From Spiroplasma alleghenense (GTDB lineage Bacteria; Bacillota_I; Bacilli_A; Mycoplasmatales; Mycoplasmataceae), in contig NZ_CP031376.1 in the NCBI RefSeq assembly GCF_003363775.1, positions 1 through 64,000 on the forward strand: a DNA stretch of 64,000 nucleotides, written 5' to 3'. Numbering within the stretch: position 1 is the first letter of the stretch; every line of letters begins with the position of its first letter. A program made the translations under genes and the position numbers. Of this stretch, positions 36,158-44,161 are shown piece after piece. Under the pieces are notes generated by a model, which saw only the letters and a program-made list of their open reading frames with translations, was not told the origin of the DNA and did not search any database.

Positions 36158-36844
36158 GTGGAAAACCAAGAAATATTAGTAAGCAAATTATTAGCAAGTA
36201 GCAGAGGTATTAAAATAATAAAAAGCAGATATAAAAATCAAATCACAAAATTTCCCAACTCTTTTGATTGAAATGGTTATAGTGATTTAGAAAAAAAGTT
36301 GAATGAATATGAAAAAAATTCAAATGCTCAAATATTTCAAATCCTAAAGCCTGAAATTAAAATGGCCGCTAATAAGGCTCAAATGAAATTCCCTAGCATT
36401 CCTTTAGAACTAAATGACTTTTTAACTGAAGGATGGATTTCATTAAATGAGGCAATTATTAAATACGATTGCAAAAGAAGTGATAGGGGATTTTCGAAGT
36501 ACTATCTTGATGTCGTTTATTGAAGATCAATGGATTATATAAGAAAATTTTTAACTAATAAACATAAGGCTGTTAATTTGGCTCTCACTAGATCGATTGT
36601 AAATGCAAGTTTTGATTTTGACACTCTGGATTTGGTTGAATCGGACCCATGAAAACACAATAATATCATGTCAATAATAAAAGATTTTGCGAAAAACGCT
36701 AATAATTTAGATCGCGAAATATTAGGCAATTATTTATATGGAGATGATTTGGACACCATAGCTCAAAAGGTTAATTGCGAAAAACGCTCAACCCAAAGAA
36801 AACTCCACATTGTCTTAGGTAATTTAAAAAGAAAACTTGCTTAA
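36158..36844 (+). CDS. Sigma-70-family RNA polymerase sigma factor, SigH-like by synteny
   Basis: A 228-residue protein with region 2 features (DFLTEGWISLNEAIIKYD, then SKYYLDVVYWRSMDYIRKF) that align by pattern with the core-binding helix of sigma factors. A C-terminal helix-turn-helix (LDREILGNYLYGDDLDTIAQ...RSTQRKL) looks like region 4. It lies between rlmB and rpmG-secE-nusG, exactly where sigH sits in Bacillus. GTG 36158 is the likely start; a TTG two bases earlier is out of frame. The N-terminus is divergent, so promoter specificity cannot be inferred. UGA Trp codons are present. Confidence 0.75.
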
Positions 36845-36858
36845 AATCTCGAATTATA

Positions 36859-36864
36859 TATAAT
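36859..36864 (+). promoter_or_regulatory. Promoter -10 of rpmG-secE-nusG
   Basis: TATAAT 25 bases before the rpmG TTG start and 15 bases after the sigma factor stop. Confidence 0.6.
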
Positions 36865-36888
36865 ATTTAGAGATAGAGGGTATAGATT

Positions 36889-37047
36889 TTGGGAAGTAAT
36901 AAGAGAAAAATTATTTTAGTTTGCGAAACTTGCTTGTCTCGAAATTATTCTTTAACTAAAAGTATGATGACTCAAAAAGACCGTTTGGAAATTAAGAAAT
37001 TTTGCAAAATGTGTAATTTACATACAGTGCATAAAGAAACTAGATAA
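36889..37047 (+). CDS. rpmG: 50S ribosomal protein L33
   Basis: A 52-residue ribosomal protein too short for many gene lists. It has two CxxC pairs (CETC about residue 13 and CKMC about 41), the zinc-binding form of L33, and the ending HTVHKETR. It starts at TTG 36889 behind AGAGGG; no ATG is suitable. The position between the sigma factor and secE matches the Bacillus order. Confidence 0.93.
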   Translation: MGSNKRKIILVCETCLSRNYSLTKSMMTQKDRLEIKKFCKMCNLHTVHKETR

Positions 37048-37059
37048 GGAAAAAAACTT

Positions 37060-37461
37060 ATGGCTAAAGATAAAAACGAAAAATTAAAGATGTCAAAAGA
37101 GCAAAAGGCCGAATTAAAGTTTGAGAAGAAAAAACTTAAAGAAAACGCAAAGCAAGAACGCAAAAAAATATACGAACAACTAAATACACCATTGGCATCA
37201 GAGACAGATCCAACAAACATAGCTAAAAAAGCAAAAATGAAAAAAATCAAAAAGGAAAAAGAAAAAGGCGATTGAAAAACTAGCTTTAGAGAATTCCCGG
37301 TTAAAATGGTAAAAGAAGTTAACAAAATTAGATGAACATCTGGTAACACCTTAGGTAGAAAATTTGTCTACACACTAATTTTTGTATTTATATTTGCTGT
37401 ATTTTTCTTTTTAGTTGATTTAGGACTGCAAAAATTGTTCGAAGCATTATTTATTATTTAA
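37060..37461 (+). CDS. secE: Preprotein translocase subunit SecE
   Basis: Small membrane subunit of the SecYEG channel. The 133-residue product has an unusual, highly charged, lysine-rich N-terminal half (about residues 1-75). The conserved SecE core follows (EFPVKMVKEVNKIRWTS, then one membrane segment, about 108-128). The TGG-to-TGA Trp in KIRW is typical of the family (VxWPT region). Followed by nusG in the standard order. Confidence 0.92.
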
Positions 37462-37477
37462 GAAAGAGGAAAAATCA

Positions 37478-38098
37478 ATGACAGATACAGATATTTTAGA
37501 AAATTTAGAAGATGAATTAAGTTTATATAAGGGACAGTGGTTTGTTATAAACTGTAATAGCGGTCACGAAGAAAGAGTAAAGTCAGATTTGCTTCAAAAA
37601 ATAGAGACAAACTCATTACAAAATTTAATTTTTGATATCAGAATTTCAAAAACTCCAGTTGCTAGCAAGACTGGTAAAAAATTGGAGAAAAATAAATTCC
37701 CTGGTTACATTTTTATTAACATGGAAATGACAGATGCAGCTTGATTTACAGTCCGAAACACTCCCGGAGTCACAGGATTTATTGGATCATCAGGTAAGGG
37801 CGCAAAGCCGCTTCCTCTAACATTTATGGAAGTTGCAAAAATGCTTGCCCCTGAACCAGAAGAATCTAAAAAATCAGTTTCAGGAACTGGTCCTAAAAAA
37901 GAGAAAAAAGTTTATGTAGCTTCTTTCAAAGTTAAGGACATCGTTTTAATAAAAGAAGGTCCATTCAATGGACGTGAGGGTCAAGTTGTTGAAATGGATC
38001 CAGACAAAGGTGTTGCAATAGTAAACATAGAAATGTTTGGAAGACACACTCCAACAGAAGTTTCCTATGAAAATGCAGAATTAGCATACAAACTTTAG
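37478..38098 (+). CDS. nusG: Transcription termination/antitermination protein NusG
   Basis: Binds RNA polymerase and couples it to Rho or ribosomes. The 206-residue product has the N-terminal NGN domain (QWFVINCNSGHEERVKSDL, later FPGYIFINMEM) and a C-terminal KOW domain (VKDIVLIKEGPFNGREGQV). One UGA Trp in AAWFTVRNTPG (about residue 89). Directly follows secE behind AAAGAGG. Confidence 0.96.
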
Positions 38099-38107
38099 GA
38101 GAATAAA

Positions 38108-38614
38108 ATGAGTAAAATTAATATAAAAATAATTCTAAAAGATAATCGCGAAATGAATGCTGAGCTATTTCCTGAGAAAGCTCCAGAATCAGTTAATAAA
38201 TTTCTAGAGTTGGTTAAGCAAAATTACTACGAAGACATAATTTTTCACAGAGTAATTGAGGGTTTTATGATTCAAACGGGAGGTTTTAAATCAGATTTTT
38301 CAGAATCTGATGAAACAAGTCCAATTTTTGGTGAGTTCAGTTCAAACGGATTCAAGGGAAATGATATTAAGCACTCTTTAGGGGTTTTATCAATGGCTAG
38401 AACTATGGATCCAAACAGCGCTTCGTCTCAATTTTTTATTGTTACTAAGTCATCGAACTTTCTTGATGGCGAATATGCCGCTTTTGGTAAGCTCTCTGAT
38501 AGAGAAAGTGAAGCTGTGGCAATCGAAATTTCTAGAGTTAAAACGGAGTCAAAAAATTATCACGATGATGTTCCGGTTGAACCTGTAATTATTAAAGAAA
38601 TAAAAATTTTATAA
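38108..38614 (+). CDS. Peptidyl-prolyl cis-trans isomerase, cyclophilin type
   Basis: Folding catalyst that isomerizes proline bonds. The 168-residue product has the cyclophilin motifs FHRVIEGFMIQTGG (catalytic Arg), SMARTMDPNSASSQFFI and AAFGKL. No signal peptide, so cytoplasmic. It is inserted between nusG and rplK, which are neighbours in most Firmicutes. A long terminator hairpin follows and overlaps the next promoter. Confidence 0.93.
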   Translation: MSKINIKIILKDNREMNAELFPEKAPESVNKFLELVKQNYYEDIIFHRVIEGFMIQTGGFKSDFSESDETSPIFGEFSSNGFKGNDIKHSLGVLSMARTMDPNSASSQFFIVTKSSNFLDGEYAAFGKLSDRESEAVAIEISRVKTESKNYHDDVPVEPVIIKEIKIL

Positions 38615-38620
38615 TACATA

Positions 38621-38648
38621 TTGAAAAATCAGCTCTTATTATGATAAT
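38621..38648 (+). promoter_or_regulatory. Promoter of rplK-rplA
   Basis: TTGAAA (38621-38626) and GATAAT (38643-38648) with a 16-base spacer. The -10 lies inside the loop of the preceding terminator hairpin. Confidence 0.6.
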
Positions 38649-38668
38649 ATTAATAAGGCTGATTTTTA
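38626..38668 (+). terminator. Long terminator hairpin after the cyclophilin gene
   Basis: AAATCAGC (38626-38633) and CTTATTA (38635-38641) pair with TAATAAG (38651-38657) and GCTGATTT (38658-38665), one base bulged, then T. About 15 pairs. Confidence 0.85.
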
Positions 38669-38670
38669 TT

Positions 38671-38704
38671 GTGGAAGAATGACATAGTCATTTGTTTGGA
38701 CCAC
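38671..38704 (+). promoter_or_regulatory. Hairpin in the rplK leader, candidate L1-binding operator
   Basis: GTGG (38671-38674) can pair with CCAC (38701-38704), enclosing AATGAC-ATA-GTCATT (38678-38692). The L1 protein represses rplK-rplA in many bacteria by binding the leader RNA. The fold here is in the right place; the specific L1 motif is not certain. Confidence 0.45.
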
Positions 38705-38731
38705 AGCGAGAAACATAAGGAGGTGTTGCCC

Positions 38732-39160
38732 GTGGCTAAAAAAGTTACACGTATAGCAAAATTAGAATTTATGGCAATGCAAGCAAAACCAGGTGCAGAA
38801 TTAGCTTCACTTGGTATCAACATGCCTCAATTCACACAACAATTTAATGACGCTACAAAAGATCGCGCAGGAGATGTAGTTCCTGTTGTGATTACCGCAT
38901 ATGATGATAAATCATTTGATTTTATTTTAAAAACTACACCAGCAGCAATTTTATTAAAAAAAGCTGCTAAATTACAAAAGGGTGCAAAATTATCAGGTTC
39001 TGAAATTGTTGCAACAATTTCAGCAGAAGAGGTAAGAAAAATTGCTGAATATAAAATGGTTGATTTGAGTGCTAATTCAGTTGAAGCAGCAATGAGAACT
39101 ATCGAGGGAACAGCAAGACAAATGGGTATTAAAGTAGAAGGAATGCCTAACAAGGCTTAG
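38732..39160 (+). CDS. rplK: 50S ribosomal protein L11
   Basis: Large-subunit protein of the GTPase-associated center. The 142-residue product starts at GTG 38732, 6 bases after AAGGAGGTG. The reading frame extends upstream through the leader RNA but is not coding there. It shows the typical KLEFMAMQAKPG, GINMPQF and the C-terminal rRNA-binding domain (TPAAILLKKAAKLQKG). Followed by rplA after 10 bases. Confidence 0.95.
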   Translation: MAKKVTRIAKLEFMAMQAKPGAELASLGINMPQFTQQFNDATKDRAGDVVPVVITAYDDKSFDFILKTTPAAILLKKAAKLQKGAKLSGSEIVATISAEEVRKIAEYKMVDLSANSVEAAMRTIEGTARQMGIKVEGMPNKA

Positions 39161-39170
39161 GTAAGATAAA

Positions 39171-39857
39171 ATGGCAAAATTTGGTAAAAAATACAATGCT
39201 GTTGTATCGAAAATTGACAAAAATACAGCTTACCCTATTTCTGAAGCAGCAAAACTAGCTAAAGAAACTTCTACAACTAAATTTGATTCAACAGTTGAAG
39301 TTGCTTTTAATTTAAATGTTGACCCAAGACATGCTGATCAACAAATCCGAGGTGCTTTAGTTTTACCAGCAGGTACTGGAAAAACCCAAAAAGTTTTAGT
39401 TTTAACTAACACTAAAACAAAAGAAGCTGAAGAGGGCGGAGCAGATTTCGTTGGTGGAGTTGACTTGATTCAAAAAATTCAAAAAGAAAATTGATTTGAT
39501 TTTGATGTAATTATTGCAACACCAGAAATGATGGCTGAACTTGGTAAAATAGGTAAAGTTCTTGGGCCAAAAGGTTTAATGCCAAACCCAAAAACTGGTA
39601 CAGTAACAGTAGATGTAAAAAAAGCATTAGATGATGTTAAAAAAGGAAAAATTGAATACAGAACTGACAAAGAAGGAAATGTTCATGCAATTCTTGGTAA
39701 GGCATCATTTAAAGAAGAACAAATTGTTCAAAACTATAACGCAATCTTTGATGCAATTAAAAAAGCTAAACCAAATGCAGTTAAAGGAAATTACATAAAA
39801 AATATCGTAATTTCGACTACAATGGGGCCGGGTATTAAAGTTGCAATTGAAGTATAA
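39171..39857 (+). CDS. rplA: 50S ribosomal protein L1
   Basis: Protein of the L1 stalk and probable repressor of its own operon. The 228-residue product has the L1 signature ([14 protein letters not shown], about residues 126-139) and the [12 protein letters not shown] region; one UGA Trp (about residue 108). The ribosome site is weak (AGGTAAG). A terminator follows. Confidence 0.96.
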
Positions 39858-39895
39858 AAATATTAATTTTAAAATTAAACAGAAAACCATTCAAT

Positions 39896-39924
39896 AAAAA
39901 AGCCTCATGTTTTGAGGCTTTTTT
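39896..39924 (+). terminator. Rho-independent terminator after rplA
   Basis: AGCCTCA (39901-39907) with TGAGGCT (39913-39919), flanked by A and T runs. Confidence 0.95.
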
Positions 39925-39943
39925 ACTTAAAGAGGAAATTAAC

Positions 39944-40378
39944 ATGATAAGAAAATTTATTAAAAATGATATAGATCAAGTGATGTCCATTTGGCTTCAA
40001 ACAAATTTAAAAACCCATAGTTACATTGAAGAGAAATATTGAAATCAAAATTACGATATTGTCAAAAAATTAATTCCAAAAGCTAAGGTGTTTGTATTTA
40101 TTGATAAATCTGAAATAGTCGGATTTATTGGAGTTGCTAAAAATTATGTTGCTGGAATTTTTGTAAAAAAACAATTTCAGTCAATTGGGGTTGGAAGTCA
40201 ACTTTTAGATTACGTATTTAAAAAATATAATAACTTAAAACTGAAAGTCTACAATAAAAATCAGAAGGCAATCAATTTTTATTTAAGACATGGTTTTGAA
40301 ATAATTGAGGAATATGTTGATGAAGAGACCTTGGAAAAGGAAATCGAGATGCAGTGAAAGAAGAAAAAATCTAAATAA
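39944..40378 (+). CDS. GNAT-family N-acetyltransferase
   Basis: A 144-residue acetyl-CoA-dependent transferase. Motif A (VKKQFQSIGVGSQLL, about residues 72-87) has the Q-x-x-G-x-G/A acetyl-CoA loop, and motif B (NQKAINFYLRHGF) completes the fold. The layout resembles small YjaB-like enzymes. The substrate is unknown. The gene is absent from the standard rplA-rplJ interval, so it is a local insertion together with the following HAD gene. Ends ..KSK-TAA after one UGA near the end. Confidence 0.85.
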
Positions 40379-40394
40379 TTTCATTGCTAAAAGG

Positions 40395-40400
40395 TATAAT
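40395..40400 (+). promoter_or_regulatory. Promoter -10 of the HAD phosphatase gene
   Basis: TATAAT 20 bases before the ATG at 40421. Confidence 0.5.
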
Positions 40401-40420
40401 AATTTTAAGAGGTAAAAAAT

Positions 40421-41218
40421 ATGAAATGATGATTTTCTGATTATGATGGGACAATTAATCTAAACCATGATGACTCAATTGATAAAAGAGATTTAAAGTT
40501 TATTAATGAATTTATAGACGCAGGGAACCAATTTGCTATTGCAAGTGGTCGATTACACAAAGAAATTAAAAACGTATTATCAAAATCAAACTTAAATTAT
40601 GATTACATTGTAGCTTGCAACGGAGCTGCGCTTTATGACAGTGATGATAATTTAATTCAGAATTTGCCAATTAAATTAGATGAACGTAAGGAAATTTTAG
40701 AGATTCTTGAAAGTAACAAGCACTTAATAACTGGCTACTGCGACTTGGATATAAGAAAAGATTTTAACGCAGTTTACATTAAAGAAATAAATGAAAACCC
40801 CTTTTTCATCGGTACGATCCCTTTAGAAAATAATCATGAACAGGGAACTAACGAAATACTTAACTCACCAGACATAAATATTATTTATTTTTACGGTTTA
40901 GAAGCTGAACTAATAAAAATCCAAGAAGAAGTAAATGGCACAAAACACAACTTCAAGGCAATAAAAACCCACACAAATGTATTGGAAATAGTTAACAAAA
41001 ATGTATCTAAGGCTTTTGGTATTGAGTATATTATGCAAAATCATAATATCAATATTAAAGATGTAATAACTTCAGGAGATGGAGAAAACGATATAGAAAT
41101 GTTGAGATTTACTAATAATTCGTTTGCTATGAAAAATTCAAAACCAAATGTATTAAAAGAGGCAAATCATGTTATTTCGAACGTTTTTGAAATTGGTGAC
41201 TTCATAAAAATAAAGTAA
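40421..41218 (+). CDS. Cof-type HAD-IIB family phosphatase
   Basis: Hydrolase that removes phosphate from a small phosphorylated metabolite (sugar phosphate or flavin/pyridoxal type; the substrate is unknown). The 265-residue product has the nucleophile motif DYDGT (about residues 7-11), a type IIB cap domain, and motif IV GDGENDIEML (about 225-234). Two UGA Trp are near the start (MKWWFSD). Start ATG 40421 follows AAGAGG. Confidence 0.9.
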
Positions 41219-41256
41219 AGTTATTTTGTTAAAAATTGCTATTTAGATTTAAATTG

Positions 41257-41265
41257 TGTTAAAAT
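41257..41265 (+). promoter_or_regulatory. Extended -10 promoter of rplJ-rplL
   Basis: TG-T-TAAAAT (41257-41265) puts the transcription start near 41272, at the 5' edge of the L10-type leader. Confidence 0.55.
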
Positions 41266-41270
41266 ATAAA

Positions 41271-41376
41271 TGCTATTCGTACCAAAGAAAGCAACTGGGT
41301 TTTACCCTTAATTCGTTGCCGAGGAATGAAAACATAAATTATGTTTTATTTTGCCTCGGTTTACCGAGGTTTTTTA
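41271..41376 (+). promoter_or_regulatory. L10-type leader with attenuator upstream of rplJ
   Basis: GCAAC (41291-41295) pairs with GTTGC (41315-41319), enclosing GGGT (41297-41300) with ACCC (41304-41307): a plausible L10(L12)4-binding stem. CCGAGG (41319-41324) can pair with CCTCGG (41354-41359), with AAAACAT/ATGTTTT inside it, as an antiterminator. CCTCGG can instead pair with CCGAGG (41364-41369), followed by T, as a terminator. The two folds exclude each other. Matches the L10_leader class in concept. Confidence 0.8.
41354..41376 (+). terminator. Attenuator terminator in the rplJ leader
   Basis: CCTCGG-TTTA-CCGAGG (41354-41369) followed by TTTTTT. Confidence 0.9.
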
Positions 41377-41401
41377 TTTAAATATTAAGGAGGAATATAC
41401 A

Positions 41402-41905
41402 TTGGAAAAACAATCACGTCCGGCTCATGCTAAAAAGAATGAAGTAGTACAAGAAATCGTTGGAAAAATTAAAAGTCAACAAGGTATGGTAATTGCTGAA
41501 TACAAAAAAATCAGCGTTGCTGAAATTACAGAACTTAGAAAAGCTGCTTTAGAAAAAAATATCTTTATTAAAGTATATAAAGACTCATTATTCACAAGAG
41601 CGGTTGAAGAGTTGAAAATCGAAGGACTTGCAACATTCTTAACAGGTCAAAATATTTATATTTTTTCAGATGAAGAATCAATTGCACCAGCAAAACTAGT
41701 TGACGAATTTAGTAAAAAATTCCCTAACTTAAAACTAAAAGCAGGAATCTATGAAGGCCAAGTTTTAGACACAGCGGCTGTAAATGAACTTGCTTCACTA
41801 CCATCAAAAGAAGAATTATACTCAATGTTTGCATCTTCACTGATCTACCCATTGCGTCAATTCATGTTATTAACAAAAGAAATCGCAAAAACCAAAGCAG
41901 AATAA
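41402..41905 (+). CDS. rplJ: 50S ribosomal protein L10
   Basis: Base of the L7/L12 stalk. The 167-residue product starts at TTG 41402, 7 bases after AAGGAGGA. Earlier in-frame ATG at 41351 lies inside the attenuator and is rejected. Family features: KNEVVQEIVGKIK, then ISVAEITELRKAALE and VYKDSLFTRAVEE. Followed by rplL; 54 bases between. Confidence 0.94.
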   Translation: MEKQSRPAHAKKNEVVQEIVGKIKSQQGMVIAEYKKISVAEITELRKAALEKNIFIKVYKDSLFTRAVEELKIEGLATFLTGQNIYIFSDEESIAPAKLVDEFSKKFPNLKLKAGIYEGQVLDTAAVNELASLPSKEELYSMFASSLIYPLRQFMLLTKEIAKTKAE

Positions 41906-41959
41906 AACAAACCAAAAGTACAATAGCTTATTAATTAAAAGAAACAGGAGAACAAAAAA

Positions 41960-42328
41960 ATGGCAATCACAAAAGATGATATTATTAAAGCTTTAGAAGA
42001 AATGAAGCTAGCTGAATTAAATGATTTAGTTAAAGCAATCGAAGACCACTTCGGGGTAGTAGCTGCAGCAGCAGTAGCAGCACCAGCAGCAGGAGCAGCA
42101 GGAGCAGCAGCGCCAACAGAAGTAAACGTTTTATTAACAAATGCAGGAGCACAAAAAGTTCAAGTAATTAAAGTAGTTAAAGAATTAACTGGTTTAGGAC
42201 TAATGGATGCTAAAAAATTAGTTGATGGAGAATTACCAGTAACTATTAAAGAAAACGTAAAAGTTGAAGATGCAGAAAAAATGAAAGAAGAATTAATGGC
42301 CGCAGGAGCGTCTGTTGATCTAAAATAA
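41960..42328 (+). CDS. rplL: 50S ribosomal protein L7/L12
   Basis: Stalk protein that recruits translational GTPases. The 122-residue product has the N-terminal dimerization helix ([18 protein letters not shown]), the Ala-rich hinge ([11 protein letters not shown]) and the conserved C-terminal domain ([16 protein letters not shown]). Ribosome site ACAGGAG. A terminator follows. Confidence 0.97.
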   Translation: MAITKDDIIKALEEMKLAELNDLVKAIEDHFGVVAAAAVAAPAAGAAGAAAPTEVNVLLTNAGAQKVQVIKVVKELTGLGLMDAKKLVDGELPVTIKENVKVEDAEKMKEELMAAGASVDLK

Positions 42329-42330
42329 TA

Positions 42331-42362
42331 AAAACTCGCCTTTTTACATTGGTGAGTTTTTT
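42331..42362 (+). terminator. Rho-independent terminator after rplL
   Basis: AAAACTCGCC (42331-42340) with GGTGAGTTTT (42351-42360), one G-T pair. Confidence 0.85.
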
Positions 42363-42380
42363 AATAAAAGAGGTTATTTT

Positions 42381-43019
42381 ATGAGTAAAAATAAAACCGG
42401 ACCCGATCCGAATAAAAAATTGAACAAGTATTTAGCAACCGATTTTTTAAAGAACTATATTAGCAACCAAAATATTGAAATCGGAGATTACACCTATTAT
42501 GCTTCCCTTGATGATCCCCAAGATTTAGTAGACTTTCAAAATAAAAATATTTTATACCACTTCCCATTTATTGGTGATAAATTGATAATTGGCAAATTTT
42601 GCCAGATTGGTTATAAGACTAAATTTATTATGAATGGAGCAAATCATGACACCGATAGAATCTCTACTTATCCATTCTTTATTATGTGAAATGGATGAGA
42701 AGAACAACCAGGATTTAAAACCAATAAGGGTGATACTGTTGTGGGAAATGACGTTTGATTTGGTTACAATTGCACGATTTTGCCAGGAGTTAAAATTGGA
42801 AATGGAGCTGTAATTGGAGCCGAGGCTTTGGTTACCAAAGATGTTCCTGACTACGCTGTGGTCGGAGGAAATCCCGCTAAAATAATTTCATTTAGATTTA
42901 ATGAAGAAGAAATTAAACAGTTAAATCAAATTTCATGATGAGACTGGGATTCACAAAAAATTACTGATAACCTAGAAAATTTATCAAAAAGAGACTTTAG
43001 AATATTAAAGGAGAAATAA
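42381..43019 (+). CDS. Vat/CatB-type xenobiotic O-acetyltransferase
   Basis: Left-handed beta-helix hexapeptide transferase that uses acetyl-CoA. The 212-residue product shows the Vat/XAT signature [18 protein letters not shown], then [18 protein letters not shown] with the catalytic His (about residue 91). Hexapeptide turns follow ([35 protein letters not shown]). The family includes streptogramin A (Vat) and chloramphenicol (CatB) acetyltransferases, but many members have other or unknown substrates; a resistance role is not shown. It lies between rplL and rpoB, where it is unusual. The following gene starts 5 bases after its stop. Confidence 0.88.
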
Positions 43020-43024
43020 AATCT

Positions 43025-43864
43025 ATGAAACAGTTTATAAATGATTTCAATAAAATCATTAAAACAGAGTGAAAAATATTATTAAGCAGATTTGGAATTT
43101 TTGTTCTGGGCTGATTTTTATTTACACTATCAATCGCGCTATATACCCCAACCTCGGTTGGAGCAAGCCAAATCGATTTTACCATTTTTAACTTTTTGGG
43201 AGCCTTCAGTGACGGAGGGATTCGCCCTAATGGAGAAATTGACTTAACATCTTATTCAACATATTTATTATTATTTTATGTAATAATGATGGTTATTACT
43301 GTTATTATGGGATCTATCAATGTAGCAATTGATTATAAAAAAAATCGTAACGTACAAAAAATTTATTGATATATTTTATTTGTGATTGGGGATATCATCT
43401 CGTTATTCATTATTCCATTAGGGGTTAAAATGCAGATGTTGTATATAGATGAATCTATGTTTGCTGGTTACTCAGAAAACGCAGTGAAGATATTGAGATT
43501 TGTGGTATTCATAAGTGCATTCTTAATTTACTGTCTATCAATTGCCTTAATGGTGTATTGTGGAATAATGCCAGGAGTTTATAACTCAATTGCAGAAGAA
43601 TTCAGAAAGTTAACAAAAATGTCATACCAAGCTTCAAGAATTCTATGGGACTTCTTACTAATAGTTCCTGGATTAATCTTGTTAATTTTCATAAACTGAA
43701 GCAGTGATTTAAAATTAGCTTTCTTAGGGAATTATCTATACTTTGGAACCGTATTCTTTATTTTCTTAACTGGTCCTCTGGTCGGAGTTCTATTAAAACA
43801 ATTTAACAAAATTTATAATATTAAGGATAAAACTGCGGCTCTTTACCAAGAACCAAAAAATTAA
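43025..43864 (+). CDS. Membrane protein of unknown function
   Basis: A 279-residue integral membrane protein with about six hydrophobic segments (about residues 20-42, 77-98, 118-136, 150-175, 207-230, 240-262). No family was recognised. The cytosolic-looking N-terminal KQFINDFNKIIKTEWKILL resembles the start of many ABC-type or YckC-like membrane proteins but is not diagnostic. Its ribosome site (AAGGAG) lies inside the end of the acetyltransferase gene, so the two are coupled. Followed by two terminators. Confidence 0.75.
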
Positions 43865-43889
43865 AAAAACGCTTTGAAAAATTCAAGTG

Positions 43890-43924
43890 AACTTATTCTG
43901 TCAAGTAATAGAATAAGTTTTTTT
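43890..43924 (+). terminator. First of two tandem terminators
   Basis: AACTTATTCT (43890-43899) with AGAATAAGTT (43910-43919), then T. Confidence 0.88.
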
Positions 43925-43936
43925 ATTCTATTACAC

Positions 43937-43963
43937 ACTCCATGCTTGTCATGGAGTTTTTTA
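43937..43963 (+). terminator. Second of two tandem terminators
   Basis: ACTCCATG (43937-43944) with CATGGAGT (43950-43957), then T. It insulates the lipoprotein pair from the upstream ribosomal genes. The stretch up to 44161 is AT-rich with only a promoter visible. Confidence 0.92.
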
Positions 43964-44042
43964 TTTATTTTTTCTAAATTATTTTAAATATTTTTAACAT
44001 TAGTCAATTTATAAAAAATAAATTAAAGAAAATAATCATTTT

Positions 44043-44070
44043 TTGAAAATCTGTGCAATAATGCTATTGA
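44043..44070 (+). promoter_or_regulatory. Promoter of the exported-protein pair
   Basis: TTGAAA (44043-44048), 16-base spacer, TATTGA (44065-44070) with TGC in front (extended -10). It gives an 85-base leader before the ATG at 44162, of unknown role; it holds a small GATTT/AAATC hairpin near 44126. Confidence 0.5.
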
Positions 44071-44161
44071 AGTGGAAAGCGAAGAACTGAGACAAAAAGT
44101 TAACTGACTTCATTATGAATTTAGATTTTTATAAATCACTAAAAATCAGGAAGGAGTTAAA

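Noticed and set aside
38669-38731. Upstream extension of rplK in the same frame
   Set aside because: The segment forms the rplK leader hairpin, and the strong ribosome site precedes GTG 38732.
41351-41401. Upstream extension of rplJ
   Set aside because: It covers the attenuator hairpin and its T run; the ribosome site is at 41387-41394 before TTG 41402.
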